Positions 28,080-39,478 of a stretch of 64,000 nucleotides of DNA are shown piece after piece. Origin of the DNA: Pseudomonas chlororaphis subsp. chlororaphis (lineage in GTDB: Bacteria > Pseudomonadota > Gammaproteobacteria > Pseudomonadales > Pseudomonadaceae); the NCBI RefSeq assembly GCF_003945765.1, contig NZ_CP027712.1, forward strand, positions 434,001-498,000, written 5' to 3'. Each line of letters starts with the position of its first letter. Within the stretch, counting starts at the first letter, position 1. A program made the translations under genes and the position numbers. A model generated the notes under the pieces. It worked only from the letters and a program-made list of their open reading frames with translations. It had not been told where the DNA came from and did not search any database.

Positions 28080-29285
28080 ATGAAAACTCTCTGGCAACAC
28101 TGTCACGTCGCAAGCATGGCGCAAGGTGCTTACTCGATCATCGAGGATGCCGCCATCGTGACGTCAGGAGCGCTCATAGAGTGGATCGGCCCGCGTGATC
28201 AGGTCCCGGCTGGTAACTATGCCGAGCTGCATGACCTGGCGGGGGCCTGGGTCACCCCGGGCCTGATCGACTGCCACACTCACACGGTATTCGGCGGCAA
28301 CCGCAGCGGTGAATTCGAGCAACGCCTGCAAGGGGTGAGCTACGCCGAAATCGCCGCCGCCGGTGGCGGTATCGCCAGCACCGTGCGGGCCACCCGTGCG
28401 GCGAGCGAGGACGAACTGTTCGACAGCGCCCGCAAGCGCTTGAAAAGCCTGCTGCGCGACGGCGTGACCAGCGTCGAGATCAAGTCCGGCTACGGCCTGG
28501 ACCTGGCCAGCGAACGCAAGATCCTGCGGGTGATCCGGCGCCTGGGCGCCGAGCTGCCGGTCAGTGTGCGCAGCACCTGCCTGGCGGCCCACGCCTTGCC
28601 GCCGGAATACGCCGAGCGTGCGGACGACTATATCGAGCACATCTGCGCCGAAATGCTCCCGGCCCTGGCGGCCGAGGGCCTGGTGGACGCGGTGGATGCG
28701 TTCTGCGAATACCTGGCGTTCTCGCCGGAGCAGGTGGAGCGGGTGTTCATCGCCGCGCACAAGCTTGGCCTGCCGGTGAAACTGCACGCCGAGCAGCTGT
28801 CGTCGTTGCATGGCTCCAGCCTGGCGGCGCGTTATCACGCGCTGTCGGCCGACCACCTGGAGTTCATGACCGAGGAGGACGCCATTGCCATGGCCGAGGC
28901 CGGCACCGTCGCCGTGCTGCTGCCGGGCGCGTTCTATTTCCTGCGCGAAACCCAGCTGCCGCCGATGGACGCGCTGCGCCAGCACGGGGTGAAGATCGCC
29001 GTGGCCAGCGACCTCAACCCCGGCACTTCGCCGGCGCTGTCCCTGCGCCTGATGCTGAACATGGCCTGCACCTGTTTCCGTATGACCCCGGAAGAAGCCC
29101 TGGCCGGTGTGACCCTGCATGCGGCCACCGCGCTGGGCATGGAGCAGACCCACGGTTCGCTGGAGGTCGGCAAGGTGGCAGACTTCGTCGCCTGGCAGAT
29201 CGATCGTCCCGCCGACCTGGCCTACTGGCTGGGCGGTGACCTGGAAAAACGCGTCGTGCGCCACGGCGTTGAAGTGGATTTATAG
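28080..29285 (+). CDS. hutI: Imidazolonepropionase
   Basis: Opens the imidazolone ring to give N-formimino-L-glutamate, the third hut step. It is a 401-residue metal-dependent amidohydrolase. The HxH metal site is H66/H68 in [12 protein letters not shown], with [14 protein letters not shown] and the metal Asp in [12 protein letters not shown]. The start ATG is preceded by ACGGAG. It is followed 10 bases later by hutG with a shared ribosome-binding region, so they are translated from one message. Confidence 0.96.
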   Translation: MKTLWQHCHVASMAQGAYSIIEDAAIVTSGALIEWIGPRDQVPAGNYAELHDLAGAWVTPGLIDCHTHTVFGGNRSGEFEQRLQGVSYAEIAAAGGGIASTVRATRAASEDELFDSARKRLKSLLRDGVTSVEIKSGYGLDLASERKILRVIRRLGAELPVSVRSTCLAAHALPPEYAERADDYIEHICAEMLPALAAEGLVDAVDAFCEYLAFSPEQVERVFIAAHKLGLPVKLHAEQLSSLHGSSLAARYHALSADHLEFMTEEDAIAMAEAGTVAVLLPGAFYFLRETQLPPMDALRQHGVKIAVASDLNPGTSPALSLRLMLNMACTCFRMTPEEALAGVTLHAATALGMEQTHGSLEVGKVADFVAWQIDRPADLAYWLGGDLEKRVVRHGVEVDL

Positions 29286-29295
29286 GAGAAGGGTT

Positions 29296-30099
29296 GTGGA
29301 TAAGGTTCTGAACTTCAAACAAGGCCGGGTGCCGCTGCTGATCAGCATGCCCCACGCTGGCCTGCGCCTGACACCGGCGGTCGAGGCCGGGCTGATCCCC
29401 GAGGCGCAAAGCCTGCCGGATACCGACTGGCACATTCCCCAGCTCTACGCGTTCGCCGAGGAACTGGGCGCCAGCACCCTGGCGGCCGAGTATTCGCGTT
29501 TCGTCATCGACCTCAATCGCCCATCCGACGACAAGCCTCTCTATGTCGGTGCCACCACCGGGTTGTACCCGGCCACGCTGTTCGATGGCGTGCCGCTGTT
29601 CCGTGAGGGGCTGGAGCCATCGAAGCAGGAACGGGCGACTTACCTGGAGAAGGTCTGGACGCCTTATCACGGCACTTTGCAGCAGGAGCTGGCACGGTTG
29701 AAGGCCGAGTTCGGCTATGCCCTGCTGTTCGATGCGCATTCGATCCGTTCGCTGATCCCGCATCTGTTCGAAGGCAAGCTGCCGGACTTCAACCTGGGCA
29801 CCTTCAATGGCGCCAGCTGCGATGCCGAACTGGCCAGCCAGCTGGAAGCGATCTGCGCCCGCCATGCCGACTACAGCCATGTGCTCAACGGCCGTTTCAA
29901 GGGCGGCCATATCACCCGGCACTACGGCAACCCGGCCGAGAACATCCATGCCGTGCAGCTGGAGCTGGCGCAGAGCACCTACATGGAAGAGTTCGAGCCG
30001 TTCCGCTACCGCGACGATCTGGCGGCGCCGACCCAGGTGGTGCTCAAGCAGCTGCTGCAAGGGCTGCTGGCCTGGGGGCAGAAGCGTTACGGGCGCTGA
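29296..30099 (+). CDS. hutG: N-formylglutamate deformylase HutG
   Basis: Hydrolyses N-formyl-L-glutamate to glutamate and formate, the last step of the five-step pathway, using the HutF product. It is 267 residues of the FGase family: LLISMPHAGLRL near the N-terminus, RFVIDLNRPSDD, LFDAHSIRS and the later GGHITRHYG. The start is GTG 29296 with TAGGAG 8 bases upstream, since MDKVLNFKQGRVPLLIS is the expected N-terminus. It is the last gene of the hut operon, followed directly by a family-A repeat. Confidence 0.95.
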   Translation: MDKVLNFKQGRVPLLISMPHAGLRLTPAVEAGLIPEAQSLPDTDWHIPQLYAFAEELGASTLAAEYSRFVIDLNRPSDDKPLYVGATTGLYPATLFDGVPLFREGLEPSKQERATYLEKVWTPYHGTLQQELARLKAEFGYALLFDAHSIRSLIPHLFEGKLPDFNLGTFNGASCDAELASQLEAICARHADYSHVLNGRFKGGHITRHYGNPAENIHAVQLELAQSTYMEEFEPFRYRDDLAAPTQVVLKQLLQGLLAWGQKRYGR

Positions 30100-30113
30100 A
30101 GCCGACAGGAAGC

Positions 30114-30218
30114 CCTGTAGCCGCTGCCGCAGGCTGCGATAAGACCGAAGGCCTTCGACGTCCTTCAGACCTTGCGCTCCCTTCGGGAGCGATCGCAGCC
30201 TGCGGCAGCGGCTACAGG
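30114..30218. repeat. Long inverted repeat, family A, at the end of the hut operon
   Basis: CCTGTAGCCGCTGCCGCAGGCTGCGAT and the exact inverse ATCGCAGCCTGCGGCAGCGGCTACAGG, with an inner CTCCCTTCGGGAG hairpin. It could help stabilise or end the hut transcript. Confidence 0.87.
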
Positions 30219-30381
30219 AGCGAGTCTGTCCGCGGCAAGCCCTTCGACGACAACGCAAAACGCGCAAACAACCCTAATGTCTCCAAGGACATGCTCATTG
30301 CGTAATTCGGGTTTATGATGCCGGACGGCAGAATAATTGAAGTCCCCCCAGGGATGACCTCGACCCCTTACGGAGCGCGCA

Positions 30382-31353
30382 ATGCAGACTTTGTACCCGC
30401 AGATCAAACCCTATGCCCGGCACGATCTGGCTGTCGACGAACCCCATGTACTGTATGTCGATGAGAGCGGATCCCCGGAAGGCTTGCCGGTGGTGTTCAT
30501 CCACGGTGGCCCGGGAGCCGGGTGCGATGCCCAGAGTCGCCGTTACTTCGACCCGAACCTGTACCGCATCATCACCTTCGACCAGCGTGGTTGCGGGCGC
30601 TCCACCCCGCACGCCAGCCTGGAAAACAACACCACCTGGGACCTGGTCGCCGACCTCGAGCGGATCCGCCTGCACCTGGGCATCGAAAAATGGGTGGTGT
30701 TCGGCGGCTCCTGGGGTTCGACCCTGGCCCTGGCTTATGCGCAAACCCATCCTGAACGTGTTCATGGCCTGATTCTGCGTGGGATCTTCCTGTGCCGTCC
30801 GCAGGAAATCGAATGGTTCTACCAGGCCGGTGCCAGCCGTCTGTTCCCCGACTACTGGCAGGACTACGTGGCACCTATCCCGCTGGACGAGCGCGACGAC
30901 CTGCTCAGCGCCTTCCACAAGCGTCTCGTCGGCAACGACCAGATCGCCCAGATGCATGCGGCCAAGGCCTGGTCGATCTGGGAAGGGCGGACCGCGACCC
31001 TGCGGCCGAACCCGCTGGTGGTCGATCGTTTCTCCGAGCCGCAGCGCGCGCTGTCGATTGCCCGGATCGAATGCCACTACTTCACCAACCATGCGTTCCT
31101 CGAGCCGAACCAGCTGATTCGCGACATGGGCAAGATCGCCCACCTGCCGGGCGTGATCGTGCATGGTCGCTACGACGTGATCTGCCCGCTGGACAATGCC
31201 TGGGAATTGCACCAGGCCTGGCCGAACAGCGAGCTGCAGGTGATCCGCGATGCCGGTCACGCTGCTTCCGAACCGGGCATCACCGATGCGCTGGTGCGTG
31301 CCGCTGATCAGATGGCCCGGCGCCTGCTCGACCTGCCGCCCGAAGAAGCATGA
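30382..31353 (+). CDS. pip: Proline iminopeptidase (prolyl aminopeptidase)
   Basis: Alpha/beta-hydrolase that removes N-terminal proline from peptides in the cytoplasm. It is 323 residues of peptidase family S33. The oxyanion motif is HGGPGAG at 41-47, the nucleophile is S110 in GGSWGST, and the Asp (GRYDVICP) and His (AGHAASE) complete the triad. It overlaps dtd by 4 bases (ATGA), so the two are translationally coupled; both concern peptide or amino acid quality control. Confidence 0.95.
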   Translation: MQTLYPQIKPYARHDLAVDEPHVLYVDESGSPEGLPVVFIHGGPGAGCDAQSRRYFDPNLYRIITFDQRGCGRSTPHASLENNTTWDLVADLERIRLHLGIEKWVVFGGSWGSTLALAYAQTHPERVHGLILRGIFLCRPQEIEWFYQAGASRLFPDYWQDYVAPIPLDERDDLLSAFHKRLVGNDQIAQMHAAKAWSIWEGRTATLRPNPLVVDRFSEPQRALSIARIECHYFTNHAFLEPNQLIRDMGKIAHLPGVIVHGRYDVICPLDNAWELHQAWPNSELQVIRDAGHAASEPGITDALVRAADQMARRLLDLPPEEA

Positions 31354-31787
31354 AGGGGCTGTTGCAGCGCGTGCGCGGCGCGCGGGTCGAAGTGGCGGGG
31401 GAAATCGTCGGGGCGGTGGACCAGGGTTTGCTGGTGCTGGTGGCGGTGGAGCCCGAGGACACTCGGGCCAGTGCCGACAAACTGCTGCACAAGCTGCTTA
31501 ACTATCGGGTATTCAGTGATGCCGAGGGCAAGATGAACCTGTCCCTGGCCGATGTGGACGGCGGTTTGCTGCTGGTCTCGCAGTTCACCCTGGCCGCGGA
31601 CACCAAGAACGGCCTGCGCCCGAGCTTTTCCACGGCGGCACCGCCGGCCCGCGGTGAAGAACTTTTTGATTATCTGTTATGCAAGGCGCAACAGTTGCAT
31701 GGCAAAGTAGCATCAGGGCGCTTCGGGGCGGATATGCAGGTCCATCTGGTCAATGATGGCCCGGTAACCTTCCTGTTACAGACCTGA
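31350..31787 (+). CDS. dtd: D-aminoacyl-tRNA deacylase
   Basis: Hydrolyses D-aminoacyl-tRNA and Gly-tRNA(Ala), preventing misuse of D-amino acids and glycine in translation. It is 145 residues, the standard length, with the conserved [17 protein letters not shown] core (catalytic Thr/Gln environment) and the cross-subunit Gly-cisPro motif NDGPVTF at the C-terminus. The ATG overlaps the pip stop. It is followed by a 277-base gap before opgG that carries no gene. Confidence 0.96.
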   Translation: MKGLLQRVRGARVEVAGEIVGAVDQGLLVLVAVEPEDTRASADKLLHKLLNYRVFSDAEGKMNLSLADVDGGLLLVSQFTLAADTKNGLRPSFSTAAPPARGEELFDYLLCKAQQLHGKVASGRFGADMQVHLVNDGPVTFLLQT

Positions 31788-32064
31788 AAGTGCTTGAAAC
31801 ATCTTTTTCGGCCGGAACCGGCCGAAAATAGGCGTTTTTCGCGATAAATACTTGGTCGCCCCTGATGCGTTGTAACGCGGGCTACTAGATAATCGCGCGC
31901 TACGGGGATCAGCGTTCGTTGGTCCGTTTTTGACTTAGGTAGAGACTTGTTCGGGACCGTTTGGGGAATCATTTAGCCCCATCGGAGTCGGAACAATGCT
32001 CGCCAACCTGGCATATAGATAGCTGGCCGTTGGTTTTTTGATCTGTTTTCGGCGAGGGTTGCTC

Positions 32065-33858
32065 GTGATTGTTAGTCCCTGTAATGCACCAAAATTGTCT
32101 GCCAAACGGTTACGAAACGCACTGGTGACGGGCTCTGCACTGCTTTGCCTGCTTAGCGCCGGCCAACTCTGGGCATTCAATCTGGATGATGTATCGGCCA
32201 AGGCTAAGGATCTGGCCGGGCAGAAGTACGAGGCTCCGCGCAGTAACCTGCCGAACGAATTTCGTGAGATGAAGTTCGCGGACTATCAGAAAATCCGCTT
32301 CCTGCCTGAAAAGGCCGAGTGGGCCAAGCAGAAAACCCCATTCAAGCTGTCCTTCTATCATCAGGGCATGCATTTCGACACGCCGGTGAAAATCAACGAA
32401 ATCACCACGAACACCGTCGAAGAGATCAAATACGACTCGACTCGCTTCGACTTCGGCGACCTCAAGTTCGATCCCAAGGCCACCGAGCAGCTCGGTTATG
32501 CGGGCTTTCGCGTGCTGTACCCGATCAACAAGGCGGACAAGCAGGACGAAATCATGACCATGCTCGGCGCGAGCTACTTCCGCGTCGTCGGCAAGGGGCA
32601 CGTCTATGGTCTGTCGGCCCGTGGCCTGGCCATCGACACCGCGCTGCCGTCCGGTGAGGAATTCCCGCGCTTTACCGAATTCTGGATCCAGCAACCCAAG
32701 CCGACCGACAAGCACCTGGTGATCTTCGCCCTGCTGGACTCGCCGCGCGCCACCGGCGCCTATCGCCTGACCCTGCGTCCGGGCAGCGACACCATCGTCG
32801 ACGTCAAGGCCCGGATGTTCCTGCGTGACAAGGTCGGCAAGCTGGGCATCGCCCCGCTGACCAGCATGTTCCTGTTCGGCGCCAACCAGCCGTCGAAAGT
32901 CCTCAACTACCGTCGCGAGCTGCACGATTCCAGCGGCCTGTCGATCCATGCCGGCAACGGCGAGTGGATCTGGCGTCCGCTGAACAACCCGAAACACCTG
33001 GCCGTGAGCAACTTCTCGGTGGAAAACCCGCGTGGTTTCGGTCTGCTGCAGCGTGGCCGCGACTTCAGCCACTACGAAGACCTCGACGACCGCTACGACA
33101 AGCGTCCAAGCGCCTGGATCGAGCCGAAGGGCGACTGGGGCAAAGGCACCGTCGACCTGGTAGAGATCCCGACCGCGGACGAAACCAACGACAACATCGT
33201 GGCGTTCTGGAGCCCGGAAAAGCAGCCTGAGCCAGGCCAGCCGTTCGATTTCGCCTATCGCCTGCACTGGACCATGGACGAAGCTTCCCTGCATTCGCCG
33301 GACAGCTCCTGGGTCGAGCAGACCCTGCGCTCCACCGGTGACGTCAAGCAATCCAACCTGATCCGCCAACCGGACGGCAGCGTGGCCTACCTGGTGGACT
33401 TCGAAGGTCCATCCCTGGCGGCATTGCCGGAAGACACCGAGGTGCGCAGCCAGGTCAGCGTCGGCGACAACGCCGAGCTGGTGGAAAACAGCGTGCGCTA
33501 CAACCCTGAAACCAAGGGCTGGCGCCTGACCCTGCGGATGAAGATCAAGGACCCGAGCAAATCCACCGAGATGCGCGCGGCCCTGGTCAAGAACGCCACC
33601 CCTGTCGAGCCGGCCAAGGCCGTGTCGCCAGCCTCCAGCGCCTCCATTGCCAAGGCCGACAAAGTCGCCGCCAAGCAGCAGGAGAAGAAAGAGGCGGATG
33701 CCAAGCAAGCCGACGCCAAACCGGCCAAGGACGCCAAGAACCACAAAGACGCCAAGCAGCCTGCGGCTGCCGAGGCGGCCCCAGCCACACCGGAATCTGT
33801 CCCGACCGAGCAAGTCCTGACCGAGACCTGGAGCTACCAGTTGCCTGCCGATGAGTAA
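32065..33858 (+). CDS. opgG: Periplasmic glucan biosynthesis protein OpgG (MdoG)
   Basis: Periplasmic protein needed with OpgH to build osmoregulated beta-1,2/1,6 glucans. It is 597 residues. It has a signal peptide ([26 protein letters not shown]) and then the two-domain OpgG fold: the large N-terminal beta-sandwich, [21 protein letters not shown] in the centre, and a C-terminal Ig-like domain ending [13 protein letters not shown]. Residues about 511-583 are an unusual Lys/Ala/Asp/Pro-rich low-complexity stretch placed just before the final strand. The start is GTG 32065 ([10 protein letters not shown]); an upstream TTG at 32038 is less likely. It overlaps opgH by 8 bases. Confidence 0.95.
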   Translation: MIVSPCNAPKLSAKRLRNALVTGSALLCLLSAGQLWAFNLDDVSAKAKDLAGQKYEAPRSNLPNEFREMKFADYQKIRFLPEKAEWAKQKTPFKLSFYHQGMHFDTPVKINEITTNTVEEIKYDSTRFDFGDLKFDPKATEQLGYAGFRVLYPINKADKQDEIMTMLGASYFRVVGKGHVYGLSARGLAIDTALPSGEEFPRFTEFWIQQPKPTDKHLVIFALLDSPRATGAYRLTLRPGSDTIVDVKARMFLRDKVGKLGIAPLTSMFLFGANQPSKVLNYRRELHDSSGLSIHAGNGEWIWRPLNNPKHLAVSNFSVENPRGFGLLQRGRDFSHYEDLDDRYDKRPSAWIEPKGDWGKGTVDLVEIPTADETNDNIVAFWSPEKQPEPGQPFDFAYRLHWTMDEASLHSPDSSWVEQTLRSTGDVKQSNLIRQPDGSVAYLVDFEGPSLAALPEDTEVRSQVSVGDNAELVENSVRYNPETKGWRLTLRMKIKDPSKSTEMRAALVKNATPVEPAKAVSPASSASIAKADKVAAKQQEKKEADAKQADAKPAKDAKNHKDAKQPAAAEAAPATPESVPTEQVLTETWSYQLPADE

Positions 33859-36421
33859 CGCTCAAGTACAGCCAGAGACTCTTGCCGAGTATCTGGCGCA
33901 CCTGCCAATGACCGATGAGCAGCGCGCGGAACTCGCGGGCTGCAAGTCCTTCAGTGAACTGCACGAACGCCTGTCGTCGTCGACGTTCGACGCGCCCGCC
34001 GATGCCGCCCAGGCCTCGGTGGGCCACCGGCTGACCCTGGGTTCCGCCGAGGAACTGATCGATGCCGAGATGCTGGCGCTCGACGCCAGCGGTCGCGTGT
34101 GCCTCAAGGCCACGCCGCCGATCCGTCGGACCAAGGTGGTTCCCGAGCCATGGCGCACCAATATCCTGGTGCGTGGCTGGCGGCGCCTGACCGGTCGGAC
34201 CAATCCGCCGCAGCCACCGAAAGATCAGAACGTGCTGCCGGCCGCCCGCTGGCGCACCGTCGGTTCGATCCGTCGCTACATCCTGTTGCTGCTGATGCTT
34301 GGCCAGACCATCGTCGCCGGCTGGTACATGAAAGGCATCATGCCGTACCAGGGCTGGTCGTTCGTCGACCTGGAAGAAGTCATGCATCAGCCATTGATGC
34401 AGACCGCCACCCAGGTACTGCCGTATGCCCTGCAGACCAGCATCCTGATCATGTTCGGCATTCTGTTCTGCTGGGTCTCGGCCGGTTTCTGGACCGCGCT
34501 GATGGGCTTCCTCGAGCTGCTCACCGGGCATGACAAATACCGCATTTCCGGCAAAAGCGCCGGTAACGAGCCGATCCCCAAGGATGCCCGTACCGCGCTG
34601 GTCATGCCGATCTGCAACGAAGACGTGCCGCGGGTATTCGCCGGCTTGCGGGCGACCTTCGAGTCGGTCGCGGCCACTGGTGACCTGGACCGCTTCGACT
34701 TCTTCGTGCTCAGCGACAGTAACGAGACCGATATCTGCGTGGCCGAGCAACAGGCCTGGCTGGACGTCTGCCGCGAAACCAAGGGGTTCGGCAAGATCTT
34801 CTATCGCCGTCGCCGCCGTCGGGTGAAGCGCAAGAGCGGTAACCTCGACGACTTCTGCCGCCGTTGGGGTGGCGACTACAAGTACATGGTGGTGCTCGAC
34901 GCCGACAGCGTGATGAGCGGCGAATGCCTGACCAGCCTGGTGCGCCTGATGGAAGCCACGCCGGACGCCGGGATCATCCAGACCGCGCCGAAAGCCTCGG
35001 GCATGGACACCCTGTATGCGCGCATGCAGCAGTTCGCCACCCGCGTCTACGGCCCGCTGTTCACCGCCGGCCTGCACTTCTGGCAGCTGGGCGAATCCCA
35101 CTACTGGGGCCATAACGCGATCATCCGCATGAAGCCGTTCATCGAGCACTGCGCCCTGGCGCCGTTGCCCGGTAAAGGCGCCTTCGCCGGTGCGATCCTG
35201 TCCCACGACTTCGTCGAAGCGGCGCTGATGCGTCGCGCCGGCTGGGGCGTGTGGATTGCCTACGATCTGCCGGGCAGCTATGAAGAGCTGCCGCCGAACC
35301 TGCTGGACGAGCTCAAGCGCGACCGGCGCTGGTGCCACGGCAACCTGATGAACTTCCGCCTGTTCCTGGTCAAGGGCATGCACCCGGTGCACCGTGCGGT
35401 GTTCCTCACCGGGGTGATGTCCTACCTGTCGGCGCCGTTGTGGTTCTTCTTCCTGGTGCTGTCGACGGCGCTGCTGGCGGTCAACACGCTGATGGAACCG
35501 CAGTACTTCCTGGAGCCGCGCCAGCTGTATCCGCTGTGGCCGCAATGGCATCCGGACAAGGCGATCGCGCTGTTCTCGACCACTATCGTGCTGCTGTTCC
35601 TGCCGAAGCTGTTGAGCATCATCCTGATCTGGGCCAAGGGCGCGAAAGAGTTCGGCGGCAAGTTCAAGGTGACCCTGTCGATGCTGCTGGAGATGCTGTT
35701 CTCCATGCTGCTGGCGCCGGTGCGGATGATCTTCCACACCCGTTTCGTGCTGGCCGCGTTCCTGGGCTGGGCCGCGACCTGGAACTCGCCACAACGTGAC
35801 GACGACTCTACGCCGTGGAGCGAAGCGGTGCGCCGCCATGGTCCGCAGACCCTGCTGGGCTTCTGCTGGGCGCTGCTGGTGATCTGGCTGAACCCGAGCT
35901 TCCTCTGGTGGCTGGTGCCGATCGTCGGTTCGCTGATGCTGTCGATCCCGGTGTCGGTGATTTCCAGCCGCGTCGGCCTGGGCCTGAAGTCCCGTGACGA
36001 AAGCCTGTTCCTGATCCCCGAGGAATACGCGCCGCCCCAGGAACTGCTGTCCACCGACCAGTACACCCATGAAAACCGTTGGCATGCGCTGAACGACGGT
36101 TTCATCCGGGCAGTGGTCGATCCGCAGCAGAACGCCCTGGCCTGTGCCCTGGCGACGTCTCGGCACGGCCTGGCCGAGCCGATCGAGTGGCTGCGTATCG
36201 AACGTGTCCGCCATGCCCTGAAAGCCGGGCCGGCGGCGCTGAACAACGGCGAGCGCCTGGCGCTGCTGAGCGATCCGGTGGCCCTGGCCCGCCTGCACGA
36301 GCAGGTCTGGAGCGAAGGCCACGCCGACTGGCTGAGCGCCTGGCGGCAATCGGTGGATGAAGATCCTCATGCACCGTTGTTGCCGTTGCGACCGCCAACG
36401 ACAATCGCCCAACCGGCCTGA
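33851..36421 (+). CDS. opgH: Glucans biosynthesis glucosyltransferase OpgH (MdoH)
   Basis: Inner-membrane GT2 glucosyltransferase that makes the linear beta-1,2-glucan backbone from UDP-glucose. It is 856 residues. The cytoplasmic N-terminal region precedes the first membrane segments (about 140-215), then comes the catalytic domain with [16 protein letters not shown] and the QxxRW-like [10 protein letters not shown], followed by several C-terminal membrane helices and a hydrophilic tail. The ATG lies inside the end of opgG, giving coupled translation. The length fits the family. A hairpin follows 3 bases after the stop. Confidence 0.95.
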   Translation: MSNAQVQPETLAEYLAHLPMTDEQRAELAGCKSFSELHERLSSSTFDAPADAAQASVGHRLTLGSAEELIDAEMLALDASGRVCLKATPPIRRTKVVPEPWRTNILVRGWRRLTGRTNPPQPPKDQNVLPAARWRTVGSIRRYILLLLMLGQTIVAGWYMKGIMPYQGWSFVDLEEVMHQPLMQTATQVLPYALQTSILIMFGILFCWVSAGFWTALMGFLELLTGHDKYRISGKSAGNEPIPKDARTALVMPICNEDVPRVFAGLRATFESVAATGDLDRFDFFVLSDSNETDICVAEQQAWLDVCRETKGFGKIFYRRRRRRVKRKSGNLDDFCRRWGGDYKYMVVLDADSVMSGECLTSLVRLMEATPDAGIIQTAPKASGMDTLYARMQQFATRVYGPLFTAGLHFWQLGESHYWGHNAIIRMKPFIEHCALAPLPGKGAFAGAILSHDFVEAALMRRAGWGVWIAYDLPGSYEELPPNLLDELKRDRRWCHGNLMNFRLFLVKGMHPVHRAVFLTGVMSYLSAPLWFFFLVLSTALLAVNTLMEPQYFLEPRQLYPLWPQWHPDKAIALFSTTIVLLFLPKLLSIILIWAKGAKEFGGKFKVTLSMLLEMLFSMLLAPVRMIFHTRFVLAAFLGWAATWNSPQRDDDSTPWSEAVRRHGPQTLLGFCWALLVIWLNPSFLWWLVPIVGSLMLSIPVSVISSRVGLGLKSRDESLFLIPEEYAPPQELLSTDQYTHENRWHALNDGFIRAVVDPQQNALACALATSRHGLAEPIEWLRIERVRHALKAGPAALNNGERLALLSDPVALARLHEQVWSEGHADWLSAWRQSVDEDPHAPLLPLRPPTTIAQPA

Positions 36422-36423
36422 TG

Positions 36424-36458
36424 ACAACGCCCTTGAGAGTGCTCTCAAGGGCGTTGTT
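36424..36458 (+). terminator. Rho-independent terminator of opgGH
   Basis: ACAACGCCCTTGAGAG and its exact complement CTCTCAAGGGCGTTGT, with a 2-3 base loop, immediately follow the opgH stop. The following GTTTGTGG tract is only moderately T-rich. Confidence 0.75.
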
Positions 36459-36654
36459 GTTTGTGGCGTCCGTTTTTTGTCGTCCGCTCTGTAACAACAA
36501 ATCCTGGTCAAGCCCTTGTGCAAATAGGCGGGTGAGTTAGCATCGCACCCCGAATTGCCGCGAGCGGGCCCATGGTGTCCGTATCTGCCGGTTTTCCAAG
36601 GGAAAACCGGCCGCGGGTTCACCTCACAATAAAATGGGTTCAGGGGACTTGAAG

Positions 36655-37452
36655 ATGAAGAAGTATCTCTCGATGCTGCTGCTCGGCGTCACGGCAATGC
36701 TGGCGGTCAATGCAGCCCAGGCTGGCGCCATCGATGATGCGGTCAAGCGCGGCACGCTGAAAGTCGGCATGGACCCGACCTACATGCCGTTCGAGATGAC
36801 CAACAAGCGCGGCGAGATCATCGGTTTCGAGGTCGACATCCTCAAGGCCATGACCAAGGCCATGGGCGTCAAGCTGGAGCTGGTTTCCACCGGCTACGAC
36901 GGCATCATCCCGGCCCTGCTGACCGACAAGTTCGACATGATCGGCAGCGGCATGACCCTGACCCAGGAACGCAACCTGCGCCTGAACTTCAGCGAACCCT
37001 TCATCGTGGTCGGCCAGACCCTGCTGATCCGCAAGGAGCTGGAAGGCACCATCAAGTCCTATAAAGACCTGAACAGCGCCGACTACCGCATCACCTCCAA
37101 GCTGGGCACCACCGGCGAAATGGTCGCCAAGAAGCTGATTGCCAAGGCCAAGTACCACGGCTACGACAACGAGCAGGAAGCCGTGCTCGACGTGGTCAAC
37201 GGCAAGGCCGACGCCTTCATCTACGACGCCCCGTACAACGTGGTGGCGCTGAGCAAGGTCGGCAACGGCAAGCTTACGTTCCTCGACAAGCCGTTCACCT
37301 ACGAGCCCCTGGCGTTCGGCCTGAAGAAGGGTGACTACGACAGCCTCAACTTCATCAACAACTTCCTGCACCAGATCCACGAAGACGGCACCTACGATCG
37401 CATCCATGACAAGTGGTTCAAGAGCACCGAGTGGCTCAAGGACATGGAGTAA
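36655..37452 (+). CDS. Polar amino acid ABC transporter, periplasmic binding protein
   Basis: A 265-residue solute-binding protein of the cluster 3 (lysine/histidine/glutamine) type. It has a signal peptide MKKYLSMLLLGVTAMLAVNAAQA, then the family motif GTLKVGMDPTYMPFEMTNKRGEIIGFEVDI, the GMTLTQERNLRLNFSEPF block and KLGTTGEM. The ligand cannot be read from the sequence. ATG 36655 was chosen over ATG 36634 because an AGGGGA ribosome-binding site lies between them and the signal peptide is cleaner. First of a three-gene importer with the permease at 37603 and the ATPase at 38558, although a REP pair separates it from the permease. Confidence 0.92.
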   Translation: MKKYLSMLLLGVTAMLAVNAAQAGAIDDAVKRGTLKVGMDPTYMPFEMTNKRGEIIGFEVDILKAMTKAMGVKLELVSTGYDGIIPALLTDKFDMIGSGMTLTQERNLRLNFSEPFIVVGQTLLIRKELEGTIKSYKDLNSADYRITSKLGTTGEMVAKKLIAKAKYHGYDNEQEAVLDVVNGKADAFIYDAPYNVVALSKVGNGKLTFLDKPFTYEPLAFGLKKGDYDSLNFINNFLHQIHEDGTYDRIHDKWFKSTEWLKDME

Positions 37453-37480
37453 CACTCGGTCAGACAGACCGAGTCGCCCC

Positions 37481-37549
37481 CATTCGCGGGCAAGCCTCGC
37501 TCCTACGGATTCATGCAATCCCTGTAGGAGCGAGCCGGCTCGCGATGGC
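37481..37549. repeat. REP-type inverted pair, family B
   Basis: CATTCGCGGGCAAGCCTCGCTCCTAC followed by TGTAGGAGCGAGCCGGCTCGCGATGGC. It lies between binding-protein and permease genes, a typical place for a REP that allows higher expression of the binding protein. Confidence 0.85.
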
Positions 37550-37602
37550 GTCCTGATCGGCAATACCGAACCTCCCCGCTGCAAACGGCTGGAACCTGCA
37601 AA

Positions 37603-38557
37603 GTGATCAAACATAAAAAAGCCCAATGGCCCTGGCACGTACTGACCGTGCTGGTGCTGGTCGGCCTGGCCGGCGCGTTGTACTACGCCACCTCGCTGAT
37701 GTCCTACGAGTGGCGCTGGAACCGCGTACCACAGTACTTCGCCTACCAGGCCGAGGAATCGCAGCGGGCGGCGGACATCTCCACCGTCAGCGAGCTGGTG
37801 CGCAAAGGCGGCAAGGCCGAAGTCACGCTGCGCAACGACGCGGGCGACGAGCAACAGCTGACGGTCGACGAGAACAGCCTGCAAGTTGCCCGTGGCGACG
37901 ATGTGGCCGAAGGCGATGTGATCGGCGTGACCCGTCACTGGGCGGCCGGACCGCTGCTGCTGGGCCTGTGGACCACCTTGTGGCTGTCGGTGGTGTCCGG
38001 GGTGCTGGGGCTGTTCATCGGCCTGGCGACCGGGCTTTGCCGACTGTCGAACAACCCGACCCTGCGCGATCTGTCGACCCTCTATGTCGAACTGGTACGC
38101 GGCACGCCGCTGCTGGTGCAGATCTTCATTTTCTATTTCTTCATCGGCACGGTGCTGAACCTGTCCCGCGAGTTCGCCGGGATCGCTGCGCTCTCGTTGT
38201 TCACCGGTGCCTATGTGGCGGAAATCGTCCGCGCCGGCGTGCAGTCGATCGCTCGCGGCCAGAATGAGGCGGCCCGCTCCCTGGGCCTGAACGCCAGCCA
38301 GTCGATGCGCCATGTGGTGCTGCCGCAGGCTTTCAAGCGCGTGCTGCCGCCGCTGGCCGGGCAGTTCATCAGCCTGGTGAAGGACACCTCGCTGGTATCG
38401 GTGATCGCCATCACCGAGCTGCTCAAGAGCGGACGTGAAGTCATCACCACCTCGTTCTCGCCGTTCGAGATCCTGTTCTGCGTGGCGGCCCTGTACCTGT
38501 TGATCAACCTGCCGCTGTCGAAGATGGCCAGCCGGCTTGAGCGGAGGCTCGCGCAAA

Positions 38558-38565
<8 letters not shown>
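37603..38565 (+). CDS. Polar amino acid ABC transporter, permease
   Basis: Inner-membrane permease of the HisMQ/GlnP type, 320 residues. The EAA loop reads [30 protein letters not shown]. After the first membrane helix (about 12-30) there is an extra soluble segment of about 80 residues (31-113), predicted beta-rich with [14 protein letters not shown], before the core membrane domain; short GlnP-type permeases lack it. The GTG start follows GGAA at about 9 bases. It overlaps the ATPase gene by 8 bases. Confidence 0.92.
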
Positions 38566-39292
<727 letters not shown>

Positions 39293-39322
39293 CCCACCCC
39301 GATACCCTGCTTGGCAATACGC

Positions 39323-39460
39323 CCTGTAGCCGCTGCCGAAGGCTGCGATAAGGTCCGCAGGACCTTGGTTCCCGATCTCAGGCCGAACATCTGAGGGCCT
39401 TGAGATCGCTGCGCCCCTTCGGGGCGATCGCAGCCTCGCGGGCTCGGCAGCGGCTACAGG
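39323..39460. repeat. Long inverted repeat, family A
   Basis: CCTGTAGCCGCTGCCGAAGGCTGCGAT and the inverse ATCGCAGCCTCG...CTCGGCAGCGGCTACAGG, with an inner CGCCCCTTCGGGGCG hairpin. It lies between two convergent genes. Confidence 0.87.
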
Positions 39461-39478
39461 GATCGCCGTCGCCCTGGC

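Noticed and set aside
33587..36622. A 1011-codon ORF on the minus strand, antisense to opgG/opgH
   Set aside because: It lies wholly opposite strongly conserved opgH and opgG, its translation is rich in His, Arg and Gln as expected for a GC-rich antisense frame, and it has no recognisable domain.
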